Below, in pieces: positions 1 to 7,061 of a DNA stretch of 14,135 bases. How positions within the stretch are numbered: the first letter of the stretch is position 1; each line of letters starts with the position of its first letter. This DNA comes from a bacterium. Lineage in GTDB: Bacteria; Sumerlaeota; Sumerlaeia; MVZB01. The stretch covers positions 1-14,135 of the forward strand of contig JAMCWS010000257.1 in NCBI GenBank assembly GCA_023480605.1, read 5' to 3'. Position numbers and translations under genes: made by a program. The notes beneath the pieces are model-generated. The model was not told the DNA's origin and did not search any database. It worked only from the letters and a program-made list of their open reading frames with translations.

Positions 1-378
1 CTGCTGCACGGGATTTGTTACGATTTCTTCTTCGTCACCGGGCAAATATACGTCGACCGGCAGGCGCCGCGAGAACTGCGCGCCAGCGCCCAGGGATTCA
101 TCGCCCTGGTCACCCTGGGCGTGGGGATGCTGATCGGCGCGAAGGCCTCCGGCTGGGTCGTCCAGCATTACCAGATCATGGACCAGGCCCAGAAGGTCAC
201 CGGCCACCTGTGGGGCCAGATCTGGCTTGCGCCGGCGATCATGGCGACCGTCGTTCTGGCGCTCTTCGGCCTGCTGTTCAAAGAGACCGGCATCCCCGTC
301 GCGGCCGGCGCCGGGGCGCAGCCGGCCGGCGGCGAATCACGGTCCGCGCCGGAACCGACGGGGTCGCGGCGAGGATAG
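1..378 (+). CDS. MFS transporter, C-terminal fragment (nucleoside:H+ symporter-like)
   Basis: The first reading frame is open from base 1 and ends at TAG 376-378, giving the last 125 residues of a protein whose start lies outside the window. It opens with LLHGICYDFFFVTGQIYVD, a stretch I associate with NupG-like MFS permeases of planctomycete-type genomes. Two hydrophobic segments follow, at about residues 34-53 (FIALVTLGVGMLIGAKASGW) and 78-97 (IWLAPAIMATVVLALFGLLF). They fit the last two helices of a 12-helix MFS carrier. The roughly 25-residue tail is rich in Gly, Ala and Pro and is probably cytoplasmic. The substrate cannot be read from this fragment; nucleoside or sugar uptake is a guess from family resemblance. 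The gene ends 105 bp before the next one, with no clear terminator. Confidence 0.75.
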   Translation: MLHGICYDFFFVTGQIYVDRQAPRELRASAQGFIALVTLGVGMLIGAKASGWVVQHYQIMDQAQKVTGHLWGQIWLAPAIMATVVLALFGLLFKETGIPVAAGAGAQPAGGESRSAPEPTGSRRG

Positions 379-483
379 GGGCCCAGTCCGTTGACGCTTG
401 GCAAAACGGGACCGCCGTGTTAGGTTCGGGGCATCGTCCAGCGGAACGATAAAATTGCCCCAATTTCAAAGGAAATAGCCGCG

Positions 484-1542
484 ATGAACTCCCGGGAACG
501 ATTACTCGCCATTCTCGATCGCCGGCCCGTCGACCGGATGCCCGTCGATCTATGGTATACGCCCGAAATTTACACGGCGTTGGCCGGGCATTTCGGCGTG
601 CAAGAACCCACGGCCCTGTGGAAAGCGCTGGGGCTGGACAAGCTGGCCTGGGTCAACGCGCCCTACAAGGGACCGCGCGCCCCCTTCGGCGAAGGAGAGG
701 CGGTCAATGAATGGGGCGTGCGCACCAAAACGGTCCAAGCCGGCATGGCCGAATACGGCGAACGGACCACGCCCCCCCTGGCGGGCTTCGATACGCCCGA
801 GGCGGTGGCCGACTATGCCTGGTGGCCCGACCCCGACCAGTTCGATTACGACTGGGCGGTCCGGTACGCGCGGTCGGTCAACGGCGATTTCCTGACGCTG
901 GGGCCGTGGGTTTCGTTCTTCGAGATCTACTGCGCCATGCGGGGGCTTGAACAATCCCTCATCGACGTGCTGATCGCCCCCGACCTGGTCGACGCCGTCC
1001 TCGACCGGATCGAGGAATGCCAGACGGCGATGATCCGTCGTTTCCTCGACCGGGCGCAAGGGGCGGTGGACCTGATGTTTCTGAGCGACGACATGGGCAG
1101 CCAGAAAAACCTGCTCGTTTCGCTCGAAACCTGGGACCGTTTCTTCAAGGACCGGATGAAGCGCTGGTGCGACCTGGCCCATTCGTACGGCGTCAAGGTC
1201 TTCTACCACACCGACGGCGCGGCCGGCGAGCTGGTGCCGCGCCTCATCGAGGCCGGCATCGACGTGCTCAACCCCATTCAGCACGTCTGCCCGTCGATGG
1301 AGATGGCCGTCCTCAAGCAGCGCTACGGCGGGCGGATCATTTTCCACGGCGGGGTCGAGAACCAGTCGGTCCTGCCCTTCGGCACGGCCGACGACGTCCG
1401 CCGCGAGACGCTCGATTGCCTGCGAACGCTGGGCGCGGGCGGTCAGGGATACATCGCCTGCTCGTGCCACAACGTTCAGGCCGGCACGCCGGTCGGCAAC
1501 GTGCTGGCGATGGTCGAGACGGTGCGCAACTGGAAGTGGTAG
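484..1542 (+). CDS. Uroporphyrinogen decarboxylase (URO-D) family protein, not HemE
   Basis: This 352-residue protein has the URO-D fold signature. It starts with MNSRERLLAILDRRPVDRMP, typical of the MtaA/CmuA-like and uncharacterised branches. It has the barrel segment VFYHTDGAAGELVPRLIEAG (H242, D244) followed by IDVLNPIQ, and ends with a GGQGYIACSCHNVQAGTP strand (C326, C328, H329). Known MtaA-type methyltransferases bind zinc through a His and Cys residues in comparable places, so H242 plus the C326/C328 pair could form a metal site; that is inference. The N-terminal FMRQAGR-type substrate motif of true HemE is absent, so haem synthesis is unlikely. A corrinoid-linked methyl transfer or demethylation role is possible but unproven. 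AAAGGA at 468-473 lies 10 nt before the ATG and supports this start. A small zinc-ribbon membrane protein gene follows after 26 nt, probably co-transcribed. Confidence 0.88.
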   Translation: MNSRERLLAILDRRPVDRMPVDLWYTPEIYTALAGHFGVQEPTALWKALGLDKLAWVNAPYKGPRAPFGEGEAVNEWGVRTKTVQAGMAEYGERTTPPLAGFDTPEAVADYAWWPDPDQFDYDWAVRYARSVNGDFLTLGPWVSFFEIYCAMRGLEQSLIDVLIAPDLVDAVLDRIEECQTAMIRRFLDRAQGAVDLMFLSDDMGSQKNLLVSLETWDRFFKDRMKRWCDLAHSYGVKVFYHTDGAAGELVPRLIEAGIDVLNPIQHVCPSMEMAVLKQRYGGRIIFHGGVENQSVLPFGTADDVRRETLDCLRTLGAGGQGYIACSCHNVQAGTPVGNVLAMVETVRNWKW

Positions 1543-1568
1543 ATCGACTGCGCGGAGTCGCCACGGTC

Positions 1569-2126
1569 ATGGCCGAGCGTACGCCAGACTGTCCGCTTTG
1601 CGGCGCGCCGACCGTCAAGGAGAATCTGCCCGACGGCCGGGCGGCGTATCGTTGCACGGCGTGCGAATGGGGGCGCGAGCGCGTCGCGGCGGCCATTCGG
1701 GGCGAAGAGCCGCGGCCGGCTGAGCAACGTCCCCGGACCTGGGAATGGTTTTTGCTCGTTCTGGGCTGGGCGGCGACGGCGGCGATCGTGCTGGGACCCT
1801 ATTACGTTTACACTCACGGCTGGTCGTGGATCGGCGAGGCAGGCGGTGCTAAAGGCGCCCTCACGGCGCCCCTCGTCGCGCCGTTGACCTCCAAATATTG
1901 GCTCTGGATGATCGTCTATGTCGGACTGGCGACGGCCATGAATCCGGCCGTTTTCACCCGCACGGGCGGCTTTTTCGCGATTCTGGACCACATGCCCGGT
2001 TGGTATGATCGGCGGGGCGAGGGTTATTTCGCGCTGTTGATGCTCCTCCTCGTTCCCGGCTGGATCGTCGTCCAGACGGTCCGGCAAACCTTCGTCCTGC
2101 CCCGGCGGCTGATCCGGGGACGGTGA
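1569..2126 (+). CDS. Small membrane protein with N-terminal zinc ribbon
   Basis: This 185-residue protein has two Cys pairs near its N-terminus, CPLC (C8, C11) and CTAC (C29, C32). Their 17-residue spacing fits a compact zinc ribbon. Three hydrophobic segments follow, at about residues 59-81 (FLLVLGWAATAAIVLGPYYV), 109-126 (KYWLWMIVYVGLATAM) and 154-170 (FALLMLLLVPGWIVV). The tail is basic (RRLIRGR). The predicted layout is a cytoplasmic zinc ribbon on a small integral membrane protein. I do not recognise the family. The ATG at 1569 is the only reasonable start, with CGGAG at 1553-1557 as a weak ribosome site. The gene begins 26 nt after the URO-D stop, so the two are probably one transcript, but that does not establish a shared function. 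The frame stays open upstream into the URO-D gene; that extension is a shadow frame. Confidence 0.75.
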   Translation: MAERTPDCPLCGAPTVKENLPDGRAAYRCTACEWGRERVAAAIRGEEPRPAEQRPRTWEWFLLVLGWAATAAIVLGPYYVYTHGWSWIGEAGGAKGALTAPLVAPLTSKYWLWMIVYVGLATAMNPAVFTRTGGFFAILDHMPGWYDRRGEGYFALLMLLLVPGWIVVQTVRQTFVLPRRLIRGR

Positions 2127-2331
2127 ATCCATCCCCGTCAATCATCGGATATTTATCCGTCGAAAATACCAATATGGATTCTCAGCGTCATTACGCCCTG
2201 GCGACGCGATGCCTTGAAGAGTCGCGGAGCTGAGCTGCGGATGCGGATTTTGATCAACTTCGCGGCCGAATGTGATTAAGATGAAAAGCAGGTTCAGACA
2301 CGGTGCTGCATTTTTGGGCGGGGCGATTTCC
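2127..2331. other. Non-coding spacer upstream of the NfeD gene
   Basis: This 205-bp spacer is less GC-rich than its flanks. A small hairpin (CGGAT 2146-2150, loop ATTT, ATCCG 2155-2159) follows the zinc-ribbon gene by about 20 bp but has no T-tract. A TTGATC at 2250-2255 has no good -10 partner. The promoter of the NfeD operon should lie here, but I cannot place it. GTG 2272 and ATG 2281 are alternative in-frame starts of the NfeD gene. Confidence 0.4.
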
Positions 2332-3816
2332 ATGCGATTTCGGCGGCTTACGTTTCTTCTGCTCGGCGGTCTGCTGATCCTGGCGGCGGGGGATAGGACG
2401 TATCGCCCGCCGGCGCTGGCGGCCCCGGCCGTCGCGCCGACTCCGACCGTCGCGGAAAAAGACTCCGCGCCCGGCCGCGTCGACCTGATCGTTCTCGACA
2501 ACCAGATTATCAGCCCCGTCACCGAGAATTACATCGACTCGGCCATCGCCCGCGCCGAGGACGAGGGAGCCGTCTGCCTTGTCATTGAACTCGACACCCC
2601 CGGCGGGCTGCTCGAGTCGACGCACACGATCGTCCGCAACATTCTGAACGCGCGCGTGCCGGTGGTCGTCTACGTCGCTCCGTCGGGGGCGCGGGCGGGA
2701 TCGGCCGGAGTGTTCATCACCCTGGCGGCGCACGTGGCCGCGATGGCCCCCTCGACCAACATCGGCGCCGCCCATCCGGTGACGCTCGATGGCGGCGGGG
2801 ATTTCCGGAAGTTCTTCTCGCCGGGGGGCGAGAGGCCGGGCGCCCGGAGCGCCGACGACGCGACCACCGGCGGCGCCACCGCCCCGGGGGGCGAGCGCTA
2901 CGCCAACCCGATGAGCGAGAAAATCGTGAACGACACGGTCGCATGGATCACGGCCATCGCCCGTCTGCGCGGCCGCAACGAGGCCTGGGCGCGCCGGGCC
3001 GTCACCGAAAGCGTCTCGGTGACCGACGAAGAGGCCCTCAAGGAGCATATCGTCGACTTCATCGCGACCAATCTGAATGACCTGCTCGCCAGGCTCGACG
3101 GCCGCCCGGTGAAACTTCCCACGGGCGTCATCACGCTGCACACGGCCGGCGCGCGGGTGGTCTCCACGCCGATGGGCCTGCGCCAACGTTTCCTATCGGT
3201 CATCGTCAATCCCAACGTCGCCTACCTGCTCATGATGCTCGGCGTGCTGGGACTCATCTTCGAGTTTACCCATCCCGGCATCGGTTTCCCGGGCATCGCC
3301 GGCCTCATCTGCCTGCTGCTGGCGCTCTATTCCTTCCAGACGCTGCCGGTCAACTACGCCGGCTTCGCCCTCATCCTGCTGGGCCTGGTGATGCTGGTGG
3401 CCGAGATCAAGATCATGAGCCACGGCCTGCTGGCGCTGGGCGGCATCCTGTCGCTCGTGCTGGGCAGCCTGATGCTGTTCGAGGAGCCCGGCTCGGGCAT
3501 CCGCGTGTCGCTGGGGATCGTCATTCCGGCCGTCGGAACGTTGGCCGCCATCGTGTTGTTCGTGGTCCACCGCGCCGTGGGCAGCGTCATGTTTCCGGTG
3601 GCCACGGGCGCCCAGGAACTGGTGGGGATGACGGGGCACGCCGCGACGGATCTTTCGCCGCGCGGCACGGTGTTCGTGCACGGCGAGTTGTGGGCGGCGC
3701 TGGCCACGGCCCCCGTCGGCAAGGGGCAGCCGGTGCGCGTGCTGCGTGTGGAAGGCTTGCGGCTCACGGTGGAACCGGCCGACCATGAATCGACCGCCGG
3801 TGAGAAGCAAAAGTAA
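2332..3816 (+). CDS. NfeD-family membrane-bound serine protease (ClpP class), long form
   Basis: This is a long-form NfeD protein of 494 residues from ATG 2332. Residues 1-30 form a signal peptide (RFRRLTFLLLGGLLILAAG...ALAA). A ClpP-like protease domain follows: ELDTPGGLLES, the catalytic Ser region RAGSAGVFITLAAH (Ser124), STNIGAAHPV, and SEKIVNDTVAW, whose Lys197 matches the Lys of the Ser-Lys dyad known from Pyrococcus 1510-N. Four or five membrane segments span about residues 295-415. The C-terminal 425-485 is an NfeD OB-fold-like beta domain. Long NfeD proteases are known to cleave the hydrophobic C-terminus of their slipin partner, and a slipin is encoded two genes downstream. A Gly/Pro-rich stretch at 153-192 separates the two active-site residues. 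In-frame GTG 2272 and ATG 2281 would add 20 or 17 residues; I prefer 2332 because GGCGGGGCG precedes it and a standard signal peptide begins there. Confidence 0.93.
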   Translation: MRFRRLTFLLLGGLLILAAGDRTYRPPALAAPAVAPTPTVAEKDSAPGRVDLIVLDNQIISPVTENYIDSAIARAEDEGAVCLVIELDTPGGLLESTHTIVRNILNARVPVVVYVAPSGARAGSAGVFITLAAHVAAMAPSTNIGAAHPVTLDGGGDFRKFFSPGGERPGARSADDATTGGATAPGGERYANPMSEKIVNDTVAWITAIARLRGRNEAWARRAVTESVSVTDEEALKEHIVDFIATNLNDLLARLDGRPVKLPTGVITLHTAGARVVSTPMGLRQRFLSVIVNPNVAYLLMMLGVLGLIFEFTHPGIGFPGIAGLICLLLALYSFQTLPVNYAGFALILLGLVMLVAEIKIMSHGLLALGGILSLVLGSLMLFEEPGSGIRVSLGIVIPAVGTLAAIVLFVVHRAVGSVMFPVATGAQELVGMTGHAATDLSPRGTVFVHGELWAALATAPVGKGQPVRVLRVEGLRLTVEPADHESTAGEKQK

Positions 3817-3822
3817 GACGAT

Positions 3823-3859
3823 GCGGCGTGAATGGTGGCAAAGCCACCATCCACGCCGC
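3823..3859 (+). terminator. Strong hairpin 6 bp after the NfeD stop (attenuator or REP-like)
   Basis: The arms are 3823-3839 and 3843-3859, 17 nt each, with an AAA loop at 3840-3842 and one A/C mismatch in the middle of the stem. It begins just after the NfeD stop (3814-3816). No T-tract follows, so it is not a textbook rho-independent terminator. It may protect the upstream mRNA from 3' decay, attenuate transcription into the downstream genes, or be a dispersed palindromic repeat. Confidence 0.6.
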
Positions 3860-3990
3860 GCCGGGCGTTGCGGAAAACGTCCTGAAACGAGACGCCGAGA
3901 CCGCCTGGACGCGACACGTCCGGGAGATTCAAAATCGTCGAACCGAAGAAAGTCATCGATCGCTACCGGGCCAATGACCCCCGGCAAGAA

Positions 3991-3996
3991 AGGAGG
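3991..3996 (+). promoter_or_regulatory. Perfect Shine-Dalgarno AGGAGG with no start codon behind it
   Basis: AGGAGG is the strongest ribosome site in the window, yet no ATG, GTG or TTG in the following gene's frame lies within translation distance. The bases after it read ACCAATAAGAAC. Adding one G (ACCAATGAAGAAC) would make an ATG at ideal spacing, in frame with the downstream gene and opening a signal peptide. It therefore looks like the original start site of the DUF6448-like gene, damaged by a one-base change or an assembly error. Confidence 0.6.
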
Positions 3997-4071
3997 ACCA
4001 ATAAGAACGTCAGCGTCAAGCGAGCGGGTAAAACGGGCTGCGCGATTCTCCTGGCCTTCACCATCCGGCTC

Positions 4072-4734
4072 ATGCCGGGGGTGGGCCGGGCGCACTGCGA
4101 CACGATGGATGGGCCGGTCGTCAAGGATGCCCGCAAGGCGCTCGAAAACGGCGACGTGACGCCCGTGCTCAAGTGGGTTCAGCCCAAGGACGAGGAAGCG
4201 ATTCGCGCGGCTTTCCAGAAAACGCTGACGGTCCGGGCCAAGGGGCCCGACGCCTGCGATCTGGCCGACCAGTATTTCTACGAGACACTCGTGCGGCTGC
4301 ATCGGGCGGGCGAGGGCGCGTCGTTCGAGGGACTCAAGCCGGCGGGAACGAAACTGGAGCCCGGCGTCGAGGAGGCCGACGCGGCCCTGGAGAAGAACAC
4401 GGAGGACGAATTGGTCAAAGTGGTGACGGCGGTGGTGGCCGCGGGCATCCGCGAGCGCTTTGAGCTAGCCGCCGAAACCCGAAGGAGTGCGAGCCAAAGC
4501 ATTGAAGCCGGTCGCGAGTCGGTCGAGGCGTATGTCCTTTTCGTTCACTCCGTGGAACGCCTGATGGCCGACGCCGCCGGAACGCCGGCCCATCACGGCG
4601 CGGAAGGTTTCGAGGCCGGCGATTCCGGACCGCATCACGAAGCGGCGCCGGCGGCCGGGCATTCCCACGAGGAAGCCGCGCCGCCCGCCGATCGCTCAAC
4701 CGGAGAGAAAACCGCTGCAATTGAAAAACACTGA
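4072..4734 (+). CDS. Secreted DUF6448-like protein with His-rich tail; start codon apparently lost
   Basis: From ATG 4072 the product has 220 residues. The opening HCDTMDGPVVKDARKALENG, then YFYETLVRLHRAGEGASFEGLKPAG, and later SIEAGRESVEAYVLFVHSVERL match the small helical family I know as DUF6448, of unknown function. Homologues carry a signal peptide directly before HCDT. Here the in-frame bases 4003-4071 encode such a peptide (KNVSVKRAGKTGCAILLAFT...), but the frame has no canonical start between the stop at 3883-3885 and ATG 4072. The AGGAGG at 3991 marks where translation probably once began. Starting at 4072 would remove the signal peptide and leave the protein in the cytoplasm. The last 50 residues carry HH, HH and HSH, suggesting metal binding (inference). 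The stop overlaps the slipin ribosome site, so this gene is coupled to the slipin gene. Confidence 0.7.
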   Translation: MPGVGRAHCDTMDGPVVKDARKALENGDVTPVLKWVQPKDEEAIRAAFQKTLTVRAKGPDACDLADQYFYETLVRLHRAGEGASFEGLKPAGTKLEPGVEEADAALEKNTEDELVKVVTAVVAAGIRERFELAAETRRSASQSIEAGRESVEAYVLFVHSVERLMADAAGTPAHHGAEGFEAGDSGPHHEAAPAAGHSHEEAAPPADRSTGEKTAAIEKH

Positions 4735-4739
4735 AGGAG
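4734..4739 (+). promoter_or_regulatory. Slipin ribosome binding site overlapping the upstream stop codon
   Basis: AAGGAG lies 7 nt before the slipin ATG at 4747. Its first base is the last base of the upstream TGA (4732-4734), an arrangement typical of translational coupling within an operon. Confidence 0.7.
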
Positions 4740-4746
4740 CGCGCGC

Positions 4747-5556
4747 ATGATTCCCGAAAGCATGTTCGTCGTCATCATCCTGATCGTTTTCTACCTGACC
4801 AACTGCATCAAAATTCTCAAGGAATACGAACGGGGGGTGATCTTCCGGCTGGGGCGGCTGCGGCCCGAGCCGCTGGGGCCGGGCCTCAAGGTCATCATCT
4901 GGCCCATCGACCGGCTGGTGCGCATCAGCCTGCGGATCGTAGCCCAGGACATCCCGCCGCAGGACGTAATCACGAAAGACAACGTGTCGATCAAAGTGAA
5001 CGCCGTCCTTTACTTCCGAGTGATCGACCCCAACCGGGCGGTGGTGCAGGTCGAGGATTTCCTTTACGCCACGTCGCAAATCGCCCAGACGACACTGCGG
5101 TCGATCCTGGGCCAGGTGGAGTTGGACGAACTGCTGGCTCACCGCGAGAAACTGAACCTGCAACTTCAGGAGACGATCGACGCCCAGACCGACCCGTGGG
5201 GAATCAAGGTGACGGCCGTTGAGACCAAGCAGGTGGATCTGCCCGACGAGATGCGCCGGGCGATCGCCCGCCAGGCCGAAGCCGAACGCATCCGCCGCGC
5301 CAAGGTCATCGGCGCCCAGGCGGAGTTCCAGTCGGCCCAGCGCCTGATCGACGCGGCCGAGATGATGGAGCGTCATCCCATCTCGCTCCAGTTGCGCTAC
5401 CTTCAGACCCTGGCGGAGATCGCGACCGAGAAGAACTCGACGACGCTTTTCCCGATCCCCATTGACCTGATTCAGCCTTTTATCGAAAAGTTCGCCGGCG
5501 TTAAAAAAGTGGCCGATGCGAACCCGGGGAAGGTGACCGAAGCCAACGGCGAGTAG
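4747..5556 (+). CDS. Slipin / stomatin-like SPFH (band 7) membrane protein
   Basis: This 269-residue protein has a short N-terminal membrane anchor (residues 6-20, MFVVIILIVFYLTNC) and then a full SPFH domain. The family core is clear: EYERGVIFRLGRL, GPGLKVIIWPIDRLVRI, QDIPPQDVITKDNVSIKVNA, ALYFRV-type strand, QTTLRSILGQVELDELL and WGIKVTAVETKQVDLPDEM. A helical, coiled-coil-prone stretch (about 168-205, rich in Ala, Glu and Arg) follows, then the hydrophobic segment TTLFPIPIDLIQPF (232-245). In Pyrococcus the equivalent C-terminal region is the cleavage site of the NfeD protease. Slipins form large ring assemblies at membranes and associate with long NfeD proteins, which matches the gene order here. 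Length and motifs are intact. It starts 12 nt after the DUF6448-like stop. Confidence 0.95.
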   Translation: MIPESMFVVIILIVFYLTNCIKILKEYERGVIFRLGRLRPEPLGPGLKVIIWPIDRLVRISLRIVAQDIPPQDVITKDNVSIKVNAVLYFRVIDPNRAVVQVEDFLYATSQIAQTTLRSILGQVELDELLAHREKLNLQLQETIDAQTDPWGIKVTAVETKQVDLPDEMRRAIARQAEAERIRRAKVIGAQAEFQSAQRLIDAAEMMERHPISLQLRYLQTLAEIATEKNSTTLFPIPIDLIQPFIEKFAGVKKVADANPGKVTEANGE

Positions 5557-5581
5557 GCCGCGCCGCCGTTGTCATTGCGCG

Positions 5582-5618
5582 CCGGATACACACGTTCCGG
5601 GCCCTTTTAGCTCTTTTT
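5582..5618 (+). terminator. Weak rho-independent terminator after the slipin operon
   Basis: CCGGA (5582-5586) pairs with TCCGG (5596-5600) across a 9-nt loop, followed by TTTT at 5605-5608 and TTTTT at 5614-5618. The stem is only 5 bp. Its position, 26 nt after the slipin stop and before a new promoter, fits the end of the operon. Confidence 0.4.
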
Positions 5619-5650
5619 ATACATAGCGCAGCATAGATGAGTCGAGAAGC

Positions 5651-5738
5651 CGTGCTGAAGCACGCTCAAAAAATCGCTCATCACGCTTATCAACTAACTG
5701 AAAGCCGGGGGCAAGGAAGAGCCGACTGAAGCCGGCTT
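5651..5738. repeat. Two small hairpins sharing a CTGAAGC core
   Basis: Hairpin 1 is CGTGC (5651-5655), loop TGAA, GCACG (5660-5664). Hairpin 2 is AGCCG (5720-5724), 8-nt loop, CGGCT (5733-5737), and it contains the 10-bp palindrome AAGCCGGCTT (5729-5738). Both carry CTGAAGC. No T-tract follows either. They may be degenerate copies of one short dispersed repeat. Confidence 0.35.
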
Positions 5739-5827
5739 AACAGACATCCTGCAAGATTAAAGACGCCATGTATAACACCTTTTCGCGGCACCTATTGAAA
5801 GATTGTGGATTCGCCCGCCGTTCGGGG

Positions 5828-5857
5828 TTGCCGGCCGTTCCGGGGATTGGATATAGT
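5828..5857 (+). promoter_or_regulatory. Sigma70-type promoter for RNase D
   Basis: The -35 box TTGCCG (5828-5833), an 18-bp spacer and the -10 box TATAGT (5852-5857) predict transcription from about 5864, giving a leader of about 34 nt. This decides the RNase D start: an in-frame ATG at 5805 lies upstream of the promoter and cannot be used from it. Confidence 0.6.
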
Positions 5858-5897
5858 AGCCGACACCATTCCGGTCCGACTGAAGGACGGCCCCGCG

Positions 5898-7061
5898 ATG
5901 TCCGAATCATATACGTTGATTTCCGACCGTAAAGATCTTGATCCCCTGCTCCTTGCGGTCGCGGCGCACGACACGGTCGCACTCGACACCGAAGCCGACA
6001 ACCAGCACCATTATCGCGAAAAGCTCTGCCTCCTGCAGTTTACCGTCGGCGGACGCAACTGGATCGTCGATCCGCTTGCCGGGCCCGATCTCGAATCCCT
6101 GATGGGCCTGCTCGCCCGGCGCGAGTTGCTTATCCACGGGGCCGATTATGACCTACGGTTGCTTTACCGGACATATCGTTTCCGGCCGGAACGGGTGTTT
6201 GACACCATGCTGGCGGCTCAGTTGCTCGGACGGCCGCAGATTGGCCTGGCCGCGCTGGTGGGTGAGATCTGCCAGGTCAATCTTTCCAAACATGCCCAGC
6301 GCGCCGATTGGTCACGGCGGCCGCTGCCGCCCGAGCTTTTGGCCTACGCGGCCGACGACACTCGTTACCTGGGGCGCGTCGCGGCCGCCATGCGGAGGGA
6401 ACTGGCGCACGCCGGGCGCCTGCCGTGGCACGCCGAGAGCTGCCGCCGCACGGTCGCCGCGGCTGGCCATATCCGCCAGTCGCTTCCCGAGGACCCCTGG
6501 CGGATCAAGGGCGGCAAACACTACACCGGACGGGCGGCGGCCGTTTTACGCGCGCTCTGGCACTGGCGCGAGGAAGTCGCGCGTCGCAACGACCGTCCCC
6601 CATTCAAAATCGCCCGGCCGGATTTTCTGCTCGAATGGGCGGAATGGGCGGCCGGGCATCCCGACGCCGGGTTCGAAGACGCCCCGACCCGGCCCGCCTG
6701 GTTGCACGGCGCGCGTTTGCACGCGTTCGACTCGGCCCTTGAGCGCGCGCTCGCTATGCCCGCCGAATCATGGCCGGCGTCCGTTCCCCCTCGGCATGGA
6801 TCGCGACTGAGTCGTGACCAGGAAACCCGGTTAAAAAGTATTTTGGCCAGGCGGGATGCGCTGGCTCGCGATTTACGACTCGACCCCGGCGTGCTGGGCT
6901 CGCGCGATGTGCTCAAAGAGTTGATCCTGGGATGTGCGGCCGATTCGCGACCGCCTGACCACGAAGCATATGCGCATGCTGGCTTGATGGAATGGCAAAT
7001 CGAGTTGTTGCGGCCGTTAATCGAGCCTCTGCTGGAGAGAGCCGACACTGTGGATCAGTGA
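5898..7061 (+). CDS. rnd: Ribonuclease D (DEDDy 3'-5' exoribonuclease with HRDC domain)
   Basis: This 387-residue protein, close to the usual RNase D length, trims the 3' ends of tRNAs and other small RNAs. All DEDDy exonuclease motifs are present: Exo I LDTEAD (D30, E32), Exo II HGADYDLRLL (H80, D85) and Exo III YAADDTRYL (Y150, D154). About residues 205-290 look like the first HRDC domain (ALWHWREEVARRNDRPPFKI); a divergent second helical domain fills the C-terminus. I place the start at ATG 5898, shortly after AAGGACGG, because the predicted promoter lies between it and the upstream ATG at 5805. The start MSESYTLISDRKDLDPLL matches the normal N-terminus. The 3' end overlaps the convergent lipoprotein gene by 7 bp. 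Confidence 0.93.
   Translation: MSESYTLISDRKDLDPLLLAVAAHDTVALDTEADNQHHYREKLCLLQFTVGGRNWIVDPLAGPDLESLMGLLARRELLIHGADYDLRLLYRTYRFRPERVFDTMLAAQLLGRPQIGLAALVGEICQVNLSKHAQRADWSRRPLPPELLAYAADDTRYLGRVAAAMRRELAHAGRLPWHAESCRRTVAAAGHIRQSLPEDPWRIKGGKHYTGRAAAVLRALWHWREEVARRNDRPPFKIARPDFLLEWAEWAAGHPDAGFEDAPTRPAWLHGARLHAFDSALERALAMPAESWPASVPPRHGSRLSRDQETRLKSILARRDALARDLRLDPGVLGSRDVLKELILGCAADSRPPDHEAYAHAGLMEWQIELLRPLIEPLLERADTVDQ

Larger units (their letters stand above)
5557..5897. other. Non-coding spacer between slipin and RNase D
   Basis: This 341-bp spacer has no convincing gene. It holds the weak terminator at 5582-5618, two short hairpins at 5651-5664 and 5720-5738, and the RNase D promoter at 5828-5857. 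I see no tRNA cloverleaf. Confidence 0.6.

Noticed and set aside
391..425. Possible URO-D promoter beginning TTGACG at 391
   Set aside because: No -10 box at 16-18 bp; the nearest TTAGGT is 23 bp away.
550..1470. Long 306-aa minus-strand open frame opposite the URO-D gene
   Set aside because: It is an antisense shadow in high-GC DNA, with low-complexity Arg/Gly/Val-rich composition and no motifs, while the plus-strand frame has clear family motifs.
3193..4302. 369-aa minus-strand open frame across NfeD and DUF6448-like genes
   Set aside because: Its composition is dominated by His, Gln and Arg (QQQ, HQHHQ), typical of a reverse-frame shadow.
5805..5897. 31-residue N-terminal extension of RNase D
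   Set aside because: A good promoter lies within it, and the sequence does not resemble RNase D N-termini.
5557..5897. Possible tRNA or other structured RNA in the spacer
   Set aside because: No cloverleaf, TΨC-like GGTTCGA or long paired core could be found.
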